The notes under the pieces: model-generated
The model's database searches: none
What the model saw: only the letters and a program-made list of their open reading frames with translations
Told to the model about the DNA's origin: nothing
Assembly: GCF_011064285.1 (NCBI RefSeq)
Contig: NZ_CP049332.1
Span: 434,001-498,000, forward strand
Reading direction: 5' to 3'
DNA from: Vibrio ziniensis
Lineage (GTDB): Bacteria; Pseudomonadota; Gammaproteobacteria; Enterobacterales; Vibrionaceae
DNA length: 64,000 nt
Shown: one piece after another, positions 8,918 through 17,615 of the stretch
Numbering within the stretch: the first letter of the stretch is position 1
Layout: each line of letters starts with the position of its first letter
Made by a program: the position numbers and the translations under genes

Positions 8918-10741
8918 TTATTGCAACTCTCGCAGAATACGGAAACCAAGGTAATTCGCAGCGGTTGTTGGCCCGACGAAAAGTTGCTTATCTGCTCTAG
9001 CCATTTCTGGAGAGAAAATCCAAGCTCCGCCCTTTGCCATTCCTCTTTCATCGTTAGTCCATTCCCATACGTTTCCAACTACATCGTAGAAACCTAAATG
9101 GTTTGGTTCAAATGTTCTAACTGGCGAGGTACTTTTATTTGACCATTGAGTACCACCCCAACCAGTATTCGCTTTACCGTGACCAAATGAATCGCCCCAC
9201 CAGTAGCCACTTTGGCTGCCTGAACGAGCTACTATTTCCCACTCATCTTCACTTGGTAGTCGGTATTTAAAACCAGTCTGTTGAGATAGCCAGCGCGTAT
9301 AAGCTATAGCATCGTTCTGGCTAATGCATACAGCGGGCGATTGAGCTGATTGTTTGAAGCCAGGATTACGCCAATAGCTCTCAGAAATCGGTGTGACTTC
9401 TGAGTTATCTACAGTAATACAGATATTCTTTAGTTCGGCATCTGTTTTATAGTTTGTTTTAGTTATAAATGCCTCAAACTGAGCAACAGTAACGGGTGTT
9501 GCACTCATAGCGAAAGAATGATCAAGGTGCAGTTGACGTTCAGCGTTATCGCCTAATAGATATTCACCCTTAATAATGGTGATCATCTCTGGAGCTTTGG
9601 CTCCTCCTTTCAATGAGTCTGCAAACTTATGTCCAGGTTTGAGGATATTCTCATATTCATGTAGTACAGCTCGTAACGTTTGGTCGGCAGTGATGTCGAT
9701 TTCACTATTGAAAGCTCGATACCCTTCTTTCTCTATAATGATATGGTGCTTGCCTACTGGCATCAACACTTCAACAGGAGTGCTACCATATTGAACACCA
9801 TCAACAATCACTCGATCGCCATATTGGTTAGAACGTACTGATAAGCTGACCCACGCAACTTCTTTTTGAACTTCACTGCTTTGAGTACTCTCACTAGGAG
9901 CAAAGCAGTACTGAGACTCCACATTTAGCAGTTTACACGGTGCATTTTCTGCTGGGCGGGCGTCAAGTTGTGCGGCAATAACTGTACGGTATTGACTGCC
10001 TTCGTGGAAACCGGACTCGATAACGGAGTGCTTCAAGACATGAATATTAAGCGAAACATCACCTAAATGCTGATTGACAATTCCTGACTCACTAGTCTCA
10101 TTAACCAGCCAACTTTGAAATTGCTTCACTGCTTTTTGCAGTCCAAGCTCGGTGGTTTGGTTGCCACATTGCACCAGAGTCATATCTGCACTGCAAGTGT
10201 TGATAAAGCTCACTTTTTGTTCGCCTGAGCGTTTGAGTTCATCTCGCAAACGTTCGACTCGAGCTCTTTGTTTTTTGTGCTCTAAGCTGGCAATATTTTG
10301 TTCGATTACATTTTGTGCGGCTTTCTTTTCAGCCAACTTAACTTGTAGTTCTTGTAGTTTTTGTTCTGCATCTAAACGAGATTTTTGGTTCTGCTTTACT
10401 TGAGACCAAGCATCTTGATATGAACGTTGAGACGATGTGATATCTAGATTCGGCTCATCTATCATTTTTAGATAATCGTGTTCAAGGTTTGTCTTAGCTT
10501 CTTTAAGTTGCGCATCCAGCTTGGCTGTTAGTTGATCAAGCCGATCCAGTTCCTTTCGTTGATTTTCTACAGCAACTTGCTCAAACTGAGCCAACTTTAT
10601 TGCGTTCTGCAACTCTGAATTTTTACTGAACAGCGCGTCATCAATGGCCATTACAGTGGAAGGGGTTCCATCTGCTAACGTCGATGTTGCCATTAAGCAA
10701 GGTGAGAGTGCTATTAGAAGAGCGGATAAACCTTGTCGCAT
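8918..10741 (-). CDS. Secreted coiled-coil protein with PEGA and SUMF1-type domains
   Basis: 607 residues. A signal peptide ends near residue 23 (TLADG). A charged, Q/K/E-rich coiled-coil spans about 40-170, followed by a region with paired cysteines, a PEGA domain at about 298-365 (DGVQYGSTPVEVLMPVGKHH) and a SUMF1/FGE-like C-type-lectin-fold domain at about 385-605 (YRLPSEDEWEIVARSG, GNVWEWTNDE). In true formylglycine-generating enzymes, catalytic cysteines lie near the C-terminal GGSW block. Here that block reads KGGAWIFSPEMAR with no cysteine, so sulfatase-maturing activity is unlikely. It is a tandem paralogue of the next gene over its whole N-terminal part. Both are probably periplasmic or envelope proteins. 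Function unknown. Confidence 0.85.
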   Translation of the reverse strand: MRQGLSALLIALSPCLMATSTLADGTPSTVMAIDDALFSKNSELQNAIKLAQFEQVAVENQRKELDRLDQLTAKLDAQLKEAKTNLEHDYLKMIDEPNLDITSSQRSYQDAWSQVKQNQKSRLDAEQKLQELQVKLAEKKAAQNVIEQNIASLEHKKQRARVERLRDELKRSGEQKVSFINTCSADMTLVQCGNQTTELGLQKAVKQFQSWLVNETSESGIVNQHLGDVSLNIHVLKHSVIESGFHEGSQYRTVIAAQLDARPAENAPCKLLNVESQYCFAPSESTQSSEVQKEVAWVSLSVRSNQYGDRVIVDGVQYGSTPVEVLMPVGKHHIIIEKEGYRAFNSEIDITADQTLRAVLHEYENILKPGHKFADSLKGGAKAPEMITIIKGEYLLGDNAERQLHLDHSFAMSATPVTVAQFEAFITKTNYKTDAELKNICITVDNSEVTPISESYWRNPGFKQSAQSPAVCISQNDAIAYTRWLSQQTGFKYRLPSEDEWEIVARSGSQSGYWWGDSFGHGKANTGWGGTQWSNKSTSPVRTFEPNHLGFYDVVGNVWEWTNDERGMAKGGAWIFSPEMARADKQLFVGPTTAANYLGFRILRELQ

Positions 10742-10908
10742 TGTTGTCTACTTTAGTTAAGTTTAAAAAAAAGTTTTGGCTATTCTAAACGAAAACGCCA
10801 TCATGTCTGAAGTTATCTTTCAATAACTTGGTAACAAAATGGCGTTTTAACATAGCTCTATTTAGCAGCTTTGTGAATCAGAACAGAAAAAAAAATATAT
10901 TTCACTGC

Positions 10909-12015
10909 TTAACCGTTTTTATTTGGTCTTAACTTCACCCAAACAGAATCATTACCATTGACTGTAATGACTCGATTATAAGTTTCAAAGCCATCTTTAG
11001 AGACGGTTACTTGATGGCGACCTGCCGGAAGTACGATCTCTACTGGAGTACTTCCATAGTTAATGCCATTAATGGTCACTGAATCGTTGTACTGGTCAGA
11101 ACGAACCGTTACATTTGCCCACTGCTTATCATTTTTCTTGTTTGTATTGTCGTCTGCTGCACTTTGTAGGCAATAACGAGTAGAAACATTCAATAATTTA
11201 CATGCAGCAACTGCTTCAGGCTTGGCTTGCAGTTGGGCTTGCATTTGAGCTACATAGTCACTGCTACCTTCAAATCCACTTTTGATGATTTGACTCTCTT
11301 GAACATGGATATTCAGTTCAACACCATTAGTGTTTTGTTTCACTATACTAGACTCTGTGACGCCATCTAGTAATTTCGCTCGAAACATTTTTACTGCTTT
11401 TTGCTTAGTGAGGTAGATACCTTGGTTTGCACAGTCTCCAAGAGTCATAGTAGCAGCACAGACAGTTTTGTAGCTTGTCTCTAATACACTACTTTCTCTA
11501 AGTTCTGATTCAAGACGTCTTACACGTGCTTCAGTACGACTTTCTTCCAAATTAGTAAATTCAGTCTTTAAGCGGGCTTGCTTCTGCTTAATTTGCGACA
11601 GACGCATTTCACTTTCTGTTGCGGACTGATCGTTAGCTAATTTTTCAGATTGGTTTTGTTTTACTGCAGCCCAAGTCTCTTGATATTTCTTTTGGAAACT
11701 AACGAGATCCGTTTCTGGGTCATCTAACAAACGAGAGTATTGTTTATCTAACGCAGATTTTGCTCTATTACGTTTAGCATCTAGTTCATCTGCTTCACGT
11801 TGGAGGCGCTCTTCTTCATTTTTCAATTGTTGAAGTTTGGCTCCTTCCGCTTCATATTCTGAAGAAATCGTGTCAATTTCACTTTGTTTGATACTTATCT
11901 TCTCATCGATGCTCGCCACAGGATCAGCCTGTGTTACTTGTTCTGCGTTCACCGATGCAGTTACCCAAAGAGGGCTTAGCGCAAGCAATAGCGCTGGGAT
12001 GCGATATTTGATCAT
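10909..12015 (-). CDS. Secreted coiled-coil PEGA-domain protein
   Basis: 368 residues from the ATG at 12015 (MIKYRIPALL). That start gives a clean signal peptide ending near NAEQV and has an AGGGA SD; the frame is open upstream to 12129 but without an SD. A coiled-coil spans about 30-165, a cysteine-bearing middle region (CAATMTLGDCANQ) follows, and a PEGA domain ends the protein (NGINYGSTPVEIVLPAGRHQ). It aligns along its length with residues 1-365 of the SUMF1-bearing neighbour, including ACKLLNV followed by an RYC or QYC motif, so the pair arose by tandem duplication. It sits 167 bases upstream of that paralogue on the same strand. Envelope location and a structural or scaffolding role are inferred; no activity is recognisable. 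Confidence 0.82.
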   Translation of the reverse strand: MIKYRIPALLLALSPLWVTASVNAEQVTQADPVASIDEKISIKQSEIDTISSEYEAEGAKLQQLKNEEERLQREADELDAKRNRAKSALDKQYSRLLDDPETDLVSFQKKYQETWAAVKQNQSEKLANDQSATESEMRLSQIKQKQARLKTEFTNLEESRTEARVRRLESELRESSVLETSYKTVCAATMTLGDCANQGIYLTKQKAVKMFRAKLLDGVTESSIVKQNTNGVELNIHVQESQIIKSGFEGSSDYVAQMQAQLQAKPEAVAACKLLNVSTRYCLQSAADDNTNKKNDKQWANVTVRSDQYNDSVTINGINYGSTPVEIVLPAGRHQVTVSKDGFETYNRVITVNGNDSVWVKLRPNKNG

Positions 12016-12381
12016 AGGTCCCTGCAACAATTTATATTTAACCACCGAAAATAGTGGGAAAGACAATCTTTTGACAGCTTTTAAATAAGCTGACTCATTA
12101 TGCAAACTTTTTAGCTTTTTCCGCTTCAAAGCACTAAAACTTACTGAAACCTGTGATTAGGTCTCTGATTTTGTAAATCTTAAAAATGTGCATCTGACAT
12201 TTTGAGCAGATTAATAAAATATGCAAGTACCTATTATCGATCCACTGTACTGTTTTTCGATTGAATACACATTGACCGTAATTTATGTGCGCTTGATCAT
12301 TGTTCCGACGAGTCAAATAAGCTCGATTTCATCACTGTAAATTATTATATATGCGCATGGTTGTTTAATGTTGTGGGTGAG
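12016..12381. other. Intergenic region between divergent PEGA gene and AraC regulator
   Basis: About 365 bases, AT-rich, with no credible gene: the minus-strand frame at 12134-12316 has no family features. It should contain the two divergent promoters. I saw no clear operator or terminator. Confidence 0.5.
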
Positions 12382-13275
12382 ATGTACGGCGATATCACTG
12401 CGAGAAATTTTGGTATAAAATGCGAACCTATTTCAAAAAATGACATGGTCTTGAGTGAGCAACATATGACGACTTCTGCCTCTACAGAACAAAGAGCCAA
12501 AGTTTTGTCGCCTCGTCCGGCGCAGCTAATTACCTTGCCTGCGTATATGGAGTGCCATGATCACAGCTATACCCAAATCGTTATTGGTTTAAAGGGGCAG
12601 GCGGAGTTTGAAGTCTGCGGAAGCGGAAATATTGTCGGTCCTGGTCAGGGGTGCGTTGTAACATCGGGTACAGATCATGCCTTTGGCGGTATTGTTGGCC
12701 AGTCTGATATTTTGGTGCTGAACTTACCTTTACCTTCGGATGATGATCCTCTAGCTCTACAGAAGATCAATGATCTTTCCCGCAGTGATGTATATTTTCA
12801 ACTCGATGGACAAATTCAAAAATTGATTCAGCTACTCGTTTTGGAAATGCAAACGCATCCCGATGATCTTCTGTTAAGTCGCGCATGCAGTGATACAGTG
12901 ACAGCATTACTGCAAAGACATATATCCAGTTTTTCAACACATAGAAAAGATTCACGCTTCGATTTAGAAGCGGTGGATCGTTATATCGAGCAGCATTTAA
13001 GTCATCGAATTTCTGTTGCACAACTTGCGGGTAGCGTTTTTCTTGGTGAAAGCCAATTCCACAGCTTGTTTAAAGATCAGTTGGGCATCACTCCACACCA
13101 ATATGTGTTGGGCAAACGTGTTGATATGGCGAAATCTCTGATTGAACAAGGGCGCTTAAATTTAGGCCAAATTGCAGAACTAACAGGGTTTTCTAACCAA
13201 AGTACCTTCACTCATACCTTCTCTCGATTGCAGGGAATTTCACCTTCGCAATTCAAAAAAAGCTGTCGTAACTAG
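12382..13275 (+). CDS. AraC-family regulator, probable activator of proline utilisation
   Basis: About 297 residues. An N-terminal cupin-like sensing domain (about 50-130, with HDHSYTQIVIGLKGQ) precedes a C-terminal AraC double helix-turn-helix (about 190-295, with SVAQLAGSVFLGESQFHSLF and FSNQSTFTHTFSRLQGISPSQFKK). It lies 392 bases upstream of putA on the same strand. The putA product lacks the N-terminal ribbon-helix-helix repressor domain of E. coli PutA, so a separate regulator is needed and this is the natural candidate. The start is uncertain: a TTG at 12361, this ATG at 12382 (GGGTGAG immediately upstream) and an ATG at 12466 are in frame. The link to proline is inferred from position. 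Confidence 0.85.
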   Translation: MYGDITARNFGIKCEPISKNDMVLSEQHMTTSASTEQRAKVLSPRPAQLITLPAYMECHDHSYTQIVIGLKGQAEFEVCGSGNIVGPGQGCVVTSGTDHAFGGIVGQSDILVLNLPLPSDDDPLALQKINDLSRSDVYFQLDGQIQKLIQLLVLEMQTHPDDLLLSRACSDTVTALLQRHISSFSTHRKDSRFDLEAVDRYIEQHLSHRISVAQLAGSVFLGESQFHSLFKDQLGITPHQYVLGKRVDMAKSLIEQGRLNLGQIAELTGFSNQSTFTHTFSRLQGISPSQFKKSCRN

Positions 13276-13667
13276 TTTTTCACTTCTTAGCGTTATCTAT
13301 TAATTACTTATTAATTACTGTCGTTGTGACTAAAAATTAACAAATCTCGAAATAATTTTGTTTTTTCCTCTGGTCACTGATGCTCTTCAGCAGTGTTGTT
13401 CGCTATTCATCTTCAAATTTAATGATAATTATTCTTCTTTAGAATGCTGAGATAGCCATTTAAAGTTATTTATTTGCGTTAACTGGTAAGAAATTAGCAT
13501 TTTATTTTGTTGTAAATGATGTGATTCTGTTTTTACTTTGTTAATAAACCAAGTTTTTGGCAAAAAGCTCGGAGTTTTTGACAAGTAATCTTCGTAAGCT
13601 CAAAATACACTGCAGCCATTGTAGGAAGCCCGGATTGGATATACGGGTATGAGATTGAGGAAAACGC
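13276..13667 (+). promoter_or_regulatory. putA upstream region
   Basis: 392 AT-rich bases without a gene. They hold an imperfect dyad at 13375-13395 (CACTG arm, CAGTG arm), which could be a weak terminator for the AraC gene or an operator. putA itself starts at a GTG preceded by TGAGGA. No sharp promoter match could be fixed by eye. Confidence 0.4.
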
Positions 13668-16600
13668 GTGTTTACAGCAACTGATGTGTTGAAAGCCGAA
13701 TTTGTAGAGCAACCGCTTAGCAAATTATGGTCGCAGATCTCGCCACTTTATATGGTGGACGAATCCCAATGGCTAAAGGAACTTTTACCCCTAGCAACCC
13801 CAACGGAAGATGAAAAGTCAGCGATAGCGGTTAAGACAACCGAGCTTATCGAGACCATTCGTAAAGATAAGCAATCGATCCAAATGATTGATGCACTTCT
13901 GCTTGAGTACAGCTTAGATACGCAAGAAGGCATCTTATTGATGTGTCTTGCTGAAGCTTTGATGCGTATTCCAGATGCACAAACTGCGGATGCGTTTATT
14001 AAAGACCGTCTGGGTGTTGCAGATTGGAAGTCACACCTAAAGAATTCAGATTCTGTATTCGTTAATGCTTCAACATGGGGCTTAATGTTTACAGGTAAAG
14101 TGATTGGCCTTTCTGATGTAGAAAGCACCAGTCCAATCCAAGCGGTTAACCGTTTAGTCAACAAGTTGACTGAGCCTGTTATTCGTAAAGCAATGCATCA
14201 AGCGATGAAGATCATGGGACACCAGTTTGTTCTTGGTCGTAACATTGCTGAAGCGCAAAAAAATGGTCGCAAGATGCGCGACAAAGGTTTTACCTACTCA
14301 TTTGATATGTTGGGTGAAGCCGCGCTAACGACTGCAGATGCGAAAAAGTATTGCCAAGACTACTTAACGGCAATTGAAGCTGTTGGTCGTGACAAATATG
14401 GTTTAGATACCAGTCCTGCACCGTCTATTTCTATCAAGCTTTCTGCTCTACACCCTCGTTACGAAGTGGCAAACCGCGAGCGAGTAATGAGTGAGTTGTA
14501 CCAAACGTTAATACAATTGCTTGAGAAAGCGATTGAGCTTGATGTTGCTATCACGATTGATGCGGAAGAAGCAGACCGTTTAGAACTTTCTCTTGAACTG
14601 TTTGAAAAAGTTTACCGTAGCGAACTTGTAAAAGGCTGGGGCAAGTTTGGCCTAGTAATCCAAGCTTACTCAAAACGTGCTCTTCCTGTTCTAGTTTGGT
14701 TAACTGCGCTTGCAAAAGATCAGGGTGACTTAATACCGGTTCGTCTAGTTAAAGGTGCTTATTGGGACAGTGAGATCAAATGGTCTCAACAAGCAGGTTA
14801 CACTGGTTACCCTGTTTACACTCGTAAAGAGTCGACCGATGTTGCGTACTTAGCTTGTGCTCGTTTCCTTTTGAGTGAGTCAGTACGTGGCAATTTGTTC
14901 CCACAATTTGCTAGCCATAACGCGCAAACCGTGACTTCTATTGCAGTGATGGCGAAGCACAAAGATTTCGAATTCCAACGTCTTCACGGAATGGGCGATG
15001 CATTGTACAACCATGCAATGGCAGCGTATAAGCAATCGGTTCGTATTTATGCTCCGGTTGGCAGCCACAAAGATCTGTTGCCTTACCTTGTTCGTCGTCT
15101 ACTAGAAAACGGTGCAAACAGCTCATTCGTTCACCGTTTGGTGGATGCTCGTTGTCCGATTTCTTCGTTGACTCAGCACCCAGTTGACATGCTGCTAGAG
15201 TTTGAAACGTTTAATAATACTCAAATTCCATTGCCACCAGCGATCTTTGCTGAGCGTCGTAACTCATACGGTGTGAACATTGATATCGAAAGTGAAGCGG
15301 CACCATTTGAAAAACAGGTGGAGTCATTCATTGGTCATCAGTGGAAGGCTGCGCCAATCATCAATGGCAGTTCAAAGATCGAAAGCATGATCAAGGATGG
15401 TGTTAAACCTGTAGTGGTCACAGCGCCATATGATCGCCGTATCGAAGTGGGTCAAGCGTACTTTGCTTCCCATGATCATGTTTCCGAAGCGATCGAATCT
15501 GCGCAAGCAGCATTTGCGAGCTGGAATCAAGAACCCGCATCTGTTCGTAGCGAAAAATTAGACAAGCTTGCGGACCTATTAGAAGCGAATCTGGCTGAGC
15601 TAGTAGCGATCTGTCATCACGAAGCGGGTAAAACCATTCACGATAGCATTGATGAAGTTCGTGAAGCTGTCGATTTCTGCCGTTACTACGCCAAACAAGT
15701 GGATTGTTTAGGTGAGTTCACGGTTGATGGTTTTGATGGTGAAGAGCGTAAAGTACGCCGTGAAGGTCGTGGTGTGTTTGTTTGCATCAGCCCTTGGAAC
15801 TTCCCTCTGGCTATTTTCCTAGGCCAAATCTCTGCGGCGTTGGTGGCAGGGAACACGGTTGTAGCAAAACCTGCAGAACAAACCAGTTTAATCGCTGTTC
15901 GTGCGGTTGAATTGATGCTTGACGCGGGTTTCCCAGCGGGCGTTATTCAACTTCTTCCTGGTAAAGGCGCAGAAATTGGTAGTGCGTTAACGTCGCATCC
16001 AAGTATTGCTGGCGTTGCGTTTACAGGTTCAACTGCAACGGCACAACGTATCAACCAAACACTGGCTGAGCGCGATGCTGATCCTGTTCCGTTTATCGCG
16101 GAAACAGGTGGTCAGAACGCAATGATCGTTGACAGTACTGCTCTACCAGAGCAAGTGGTTCGCGATGCTCTACGCTCTGCATTTGCTTCAGCGGGTCAAC
16201 GTTGTTCAGCACTTCGTGTGCTTTTCGTTCAGCAAGATATTGCAGATCGTATTACCACCTTGATTAAAGGTGCGATGCAAGAACTGTCGATTGGTTTGCC
16301 TTATCTACACACCACAGATGTGGGCCCTGTGATTGATGGCAAAGCGAAGCAAACTTTGCTTGATCATATCGAACACATGACCAAAACACAGAAGAAGGTG
16401 GCACAGCTAAACCTAAACGAAGCGTGTCAACACGGTGACTTTGTCGCTCCTACCGCGTTTGAGATTGCAGACATTTCATGTCTGACCGAAGAAAAATTTG
16501 GTCCGGTTCTGCACATTGTTCGCTTCAAAGCAAATGAACTGGCAGATGTGGTTAATCAAATTAACCAAACTGGATTTGGTCTGACTATGGGTATCCATAG

Positions 16601-16787
16601 CCGTAACGAAACAACTTATCGCTGGATTGAAAAACACGCTCGAGTAGGTAACTGCTACATCAACCGTGACCAAGTAGGTGCTGTGGTTGGCGTTCAACCA
16701 TTCGGTGGACAAGGCTTGTCGGGCACAGGTCCGAAAGCGGGTGGCCCACACTACTTATACCGTTTTTCTCAAGTTCAGTACTGTTAA
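13668..16787 (+). CDS. putA: Bifunctional proline dehydrogenase / P5C dehydrogenase
   Basis: 1039 residues. It converts proline to glutamate: an FAD-dependent proline dehydrogenase barrel (about 150-480; IRLVKGAYWDSEIKW, the FASHNAQT block, RRLLENGANSSFVHRL), then an NAD-dependent delta-1-pyrroline-5-carboxylate dehydrogenase (about 560-1035). In the latter the general-base Glu lies in FIAETGGQN and the catalytic Cys in SAGQRCSALR. It starts at GTG 13668 with TGAGGA upstream. The length fits the short PutA type without the N-terminal DNA-binding domain or the C-terminal ALDH-superfamily domain. A protein resembling that missing C-terminal domain is encoded 24 bases downstream. putP follows, so uptake and catabolism are co-located. 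Very secure. Confidence 0.97.
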   Translation: MFTATDVLKAEFVEQPLSKLWSQISPLYMVDESQWLKELLPLATPTEDEKSAIAVKTTELIETIRKDKQSIQMIDALLLEYSLDTQEGILLMCLAEALMRIPDAQTADAFIKDRLGVADWKSHLKNSDSVFVNASTWGLMFTGKVIGLSDVESTSPIQAVNRLVNKLTEPVIRKAMHQAMKIMGHQFVLGRNIAEAQKNGRKMRDKGFTYSFDMLGEAALTTADAKKYCQDYLTAIEAVGRDKYGLDTSPAPSISIKLSALHPRYEVANRERVMSELYQTLIQLLEKAIELDVAITIDAEEADRLELSLELFEKVYRSELVKGWGKFGLVIQAYSKRALPVLVWLTALAKDQGDLIPVRLVKGAYWDSEIKWSQQAGYTGYPVYTRKESTDVAYLACARFLLSESVRGNLFPQFASHNAQTVTSIAVMAKHKDFEFQRLHGMGDALYNHAMAAYKQSVRIYAPVGSHKDLLPYLVRRLLENGANSSFVHRLVDARCPISSLTQHPVDMLLEFETFNNTQIPLPPAIFAERRNSYGVNIDIESEAAPFEKQVESFIGHQWKAAPIINGSSKIESMIKDGVKPVVVTAPYDRRIEVGQAYFASHDHVSEAIESAQAAFASWNQEPASVRSEKLDKLADLLEANLAELVAICHHEAGKTIHDSIDEVREAVDFCRYYAKQVDCLGEFTVDGFDGEERKVRREGRGVFVCISPWNFPLAIFLGQISAALVAGNTVVAKPAEQTSLIAVRAVELMLDAGFPAGVIQLLPGKGAEIGSALTSHPSIAGVAFTGSTATAQRINQTLAERDADPVPFIAETGGQNAMIVDSTALPEQVVRDALRSAFASAGQRCSALRVLFVQQDIADRITTLIKGAMQELSIGLPYLHTTDVGPVIDGKAKQTLLDHIEHMTKTQKKVAQLNLNEACQHGDFVAPTAFEIADISCLTEEKFGPVLHIVRFKANELADVVNQINQTGFGLTMGIHSRNETTYRWIEKHARVGNCYINRDQVGAVVGVQPFGGQGLSGTGPKAGGPHYLYRFSQVQYC

Positions 16788-16811
16788 TCGATTAGGCGAA
16801 GGAGACCAAAC

Positions 16812-17510
16812 ATGGTTCATCAAGTAACTCGTTTTTCTGACGCTTTTTCGGCTTGGGAAAACTGGAATCTGACAAGTTTTGATTCTAAATGTGAGTGTTT
16901 ACTTTCATTGAAATCAAATTTAGAAAACATTTCGCCTCAATTAGCGAAAGTGATTTCTTACCATCTTCAACAGGTTTCAACATTGTTGGCGCATACGCAC
17001 CAACTTATTGGCCCGACAGGAGAAACTAACGAGCTGTATACAGCGGGTCGTGGTGTCGCTCTGATCATTCAAGATGACAGTAGCTATGCTGCGAAACAAG
17101 CTGTAATTGCTCAGTTAACGGCTGCATTAGTTGCGGGTAACAGCGCAGTATTTTGTAGCGATGATGCTGAATTATTTTCAGCATTAAAGGCTGCTTTCGA
17201 GCAGTCAACAATGCCAGCAAACGTTTTGCAATTCGCGACATTTGATGCTCATCACCAGTTGATAGAGTCGGATGTTCGCGCTGTAGGTTATGTCGGTAAA
17301 ACATCGGTTGAGCGTCGTCTTAACCGTGAACTGGCAAAACGCACAGGCGCTATCGTTAGCTTGGTATCAGAAACGGATTTGGATGCACTACCTGTGGCAT
17401 ACGATCCACACCTATCACTGCGCTTTATTACCGAACGTACTCGTACAATCAATATTACAGCAGTGGGTGGTAACGCAACCTTGCTTGAGCTTGGGAGCGA
17501 ATCTCATTAG
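16812..17510 (+). CDS. Free-standing PutA C-terminal ALDH-superfamily-like domain
   Basis: 232 residues. From about residue 68 (GPTGETNELY) to the end (INITAVGGNATLLELG) it resembles the C-terminal ALDH-superfamily domain of long PutA proteins. In those the corresponding blocks are a GPTGE-N start and a VNTAAAGGNASL end. No catalytic Cys or Glu of an active aldehyde dehydrogenase is present. In long PutAs this domain helps seal the P5C channel and the dimer interface; here it would have to act in trans on the short PutA encoded 24 bases upstream. SD AAGGAG precedes the ATG. It is sometimes labelled P5C dehydrogenase by homology, but it should be inactive. Domain recognition is from memory of PutA sequences; the in-trans role is inference. 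Confidence 0.75.
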   Translation: MVHQVTRFSDAFSAWENWNLTSFDSKCECLLSLKSNLENISPQLAKVISYHLQQVSTLLAHTHQLIGPTGETNELYTAGRGVALIIQDDSSYAAKQAVIAQLTAALVAGNSAVFCSDDAELFSALKAAFEQSTMPANVLQFATFDAHHQLIESDVRAVGYVGKTSVERRLNRELAKRTGAIVSLVSETDLDALPVAYDPHLSLRFITERTRTINITAVGGNATLLELGSESH

Positions 17511-17523
17511 GTCTGATGGCCGT

Positions 17524-17578
17524 AAAAGATCTTTCAGACCTTAGATCTTTTATCTCTCCCCCCTCCCTTTGAGGGGGG
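17524..17578 (+). other. Two tandem stem-loops between putA unit and putP
   Basis: First stem: AAAAGATCT (17524-17532) with AGATCTTTT (17543-17551). Second: CCCCCCTC (17558-17565), CCTTT loop, GAGGGGGG (17571-17578). Neither is followed by a long U-tract except the TTTT of the first. Probably partial terminators or mRNA-stabilising structures that set putP expression relative to putA. Confidence 0.6.
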
Positions 17579-17615
17579 GCATGGAAGATAATTTATATTT
17601 AGAGGACTCAACATA

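Noticed and set aside
12134..12316. Minus-strand 60-codon frame upstream of the AraC gene
   Set aside because: No SD, low-complexity composition and position in a divergent promoter region.
13421..13436. Fur-like sequence (TGATAATTATTCTTC) upstream of putA
   Set aside because: The right arm matches only about four of seven positions, and iron control of putA is not expected.
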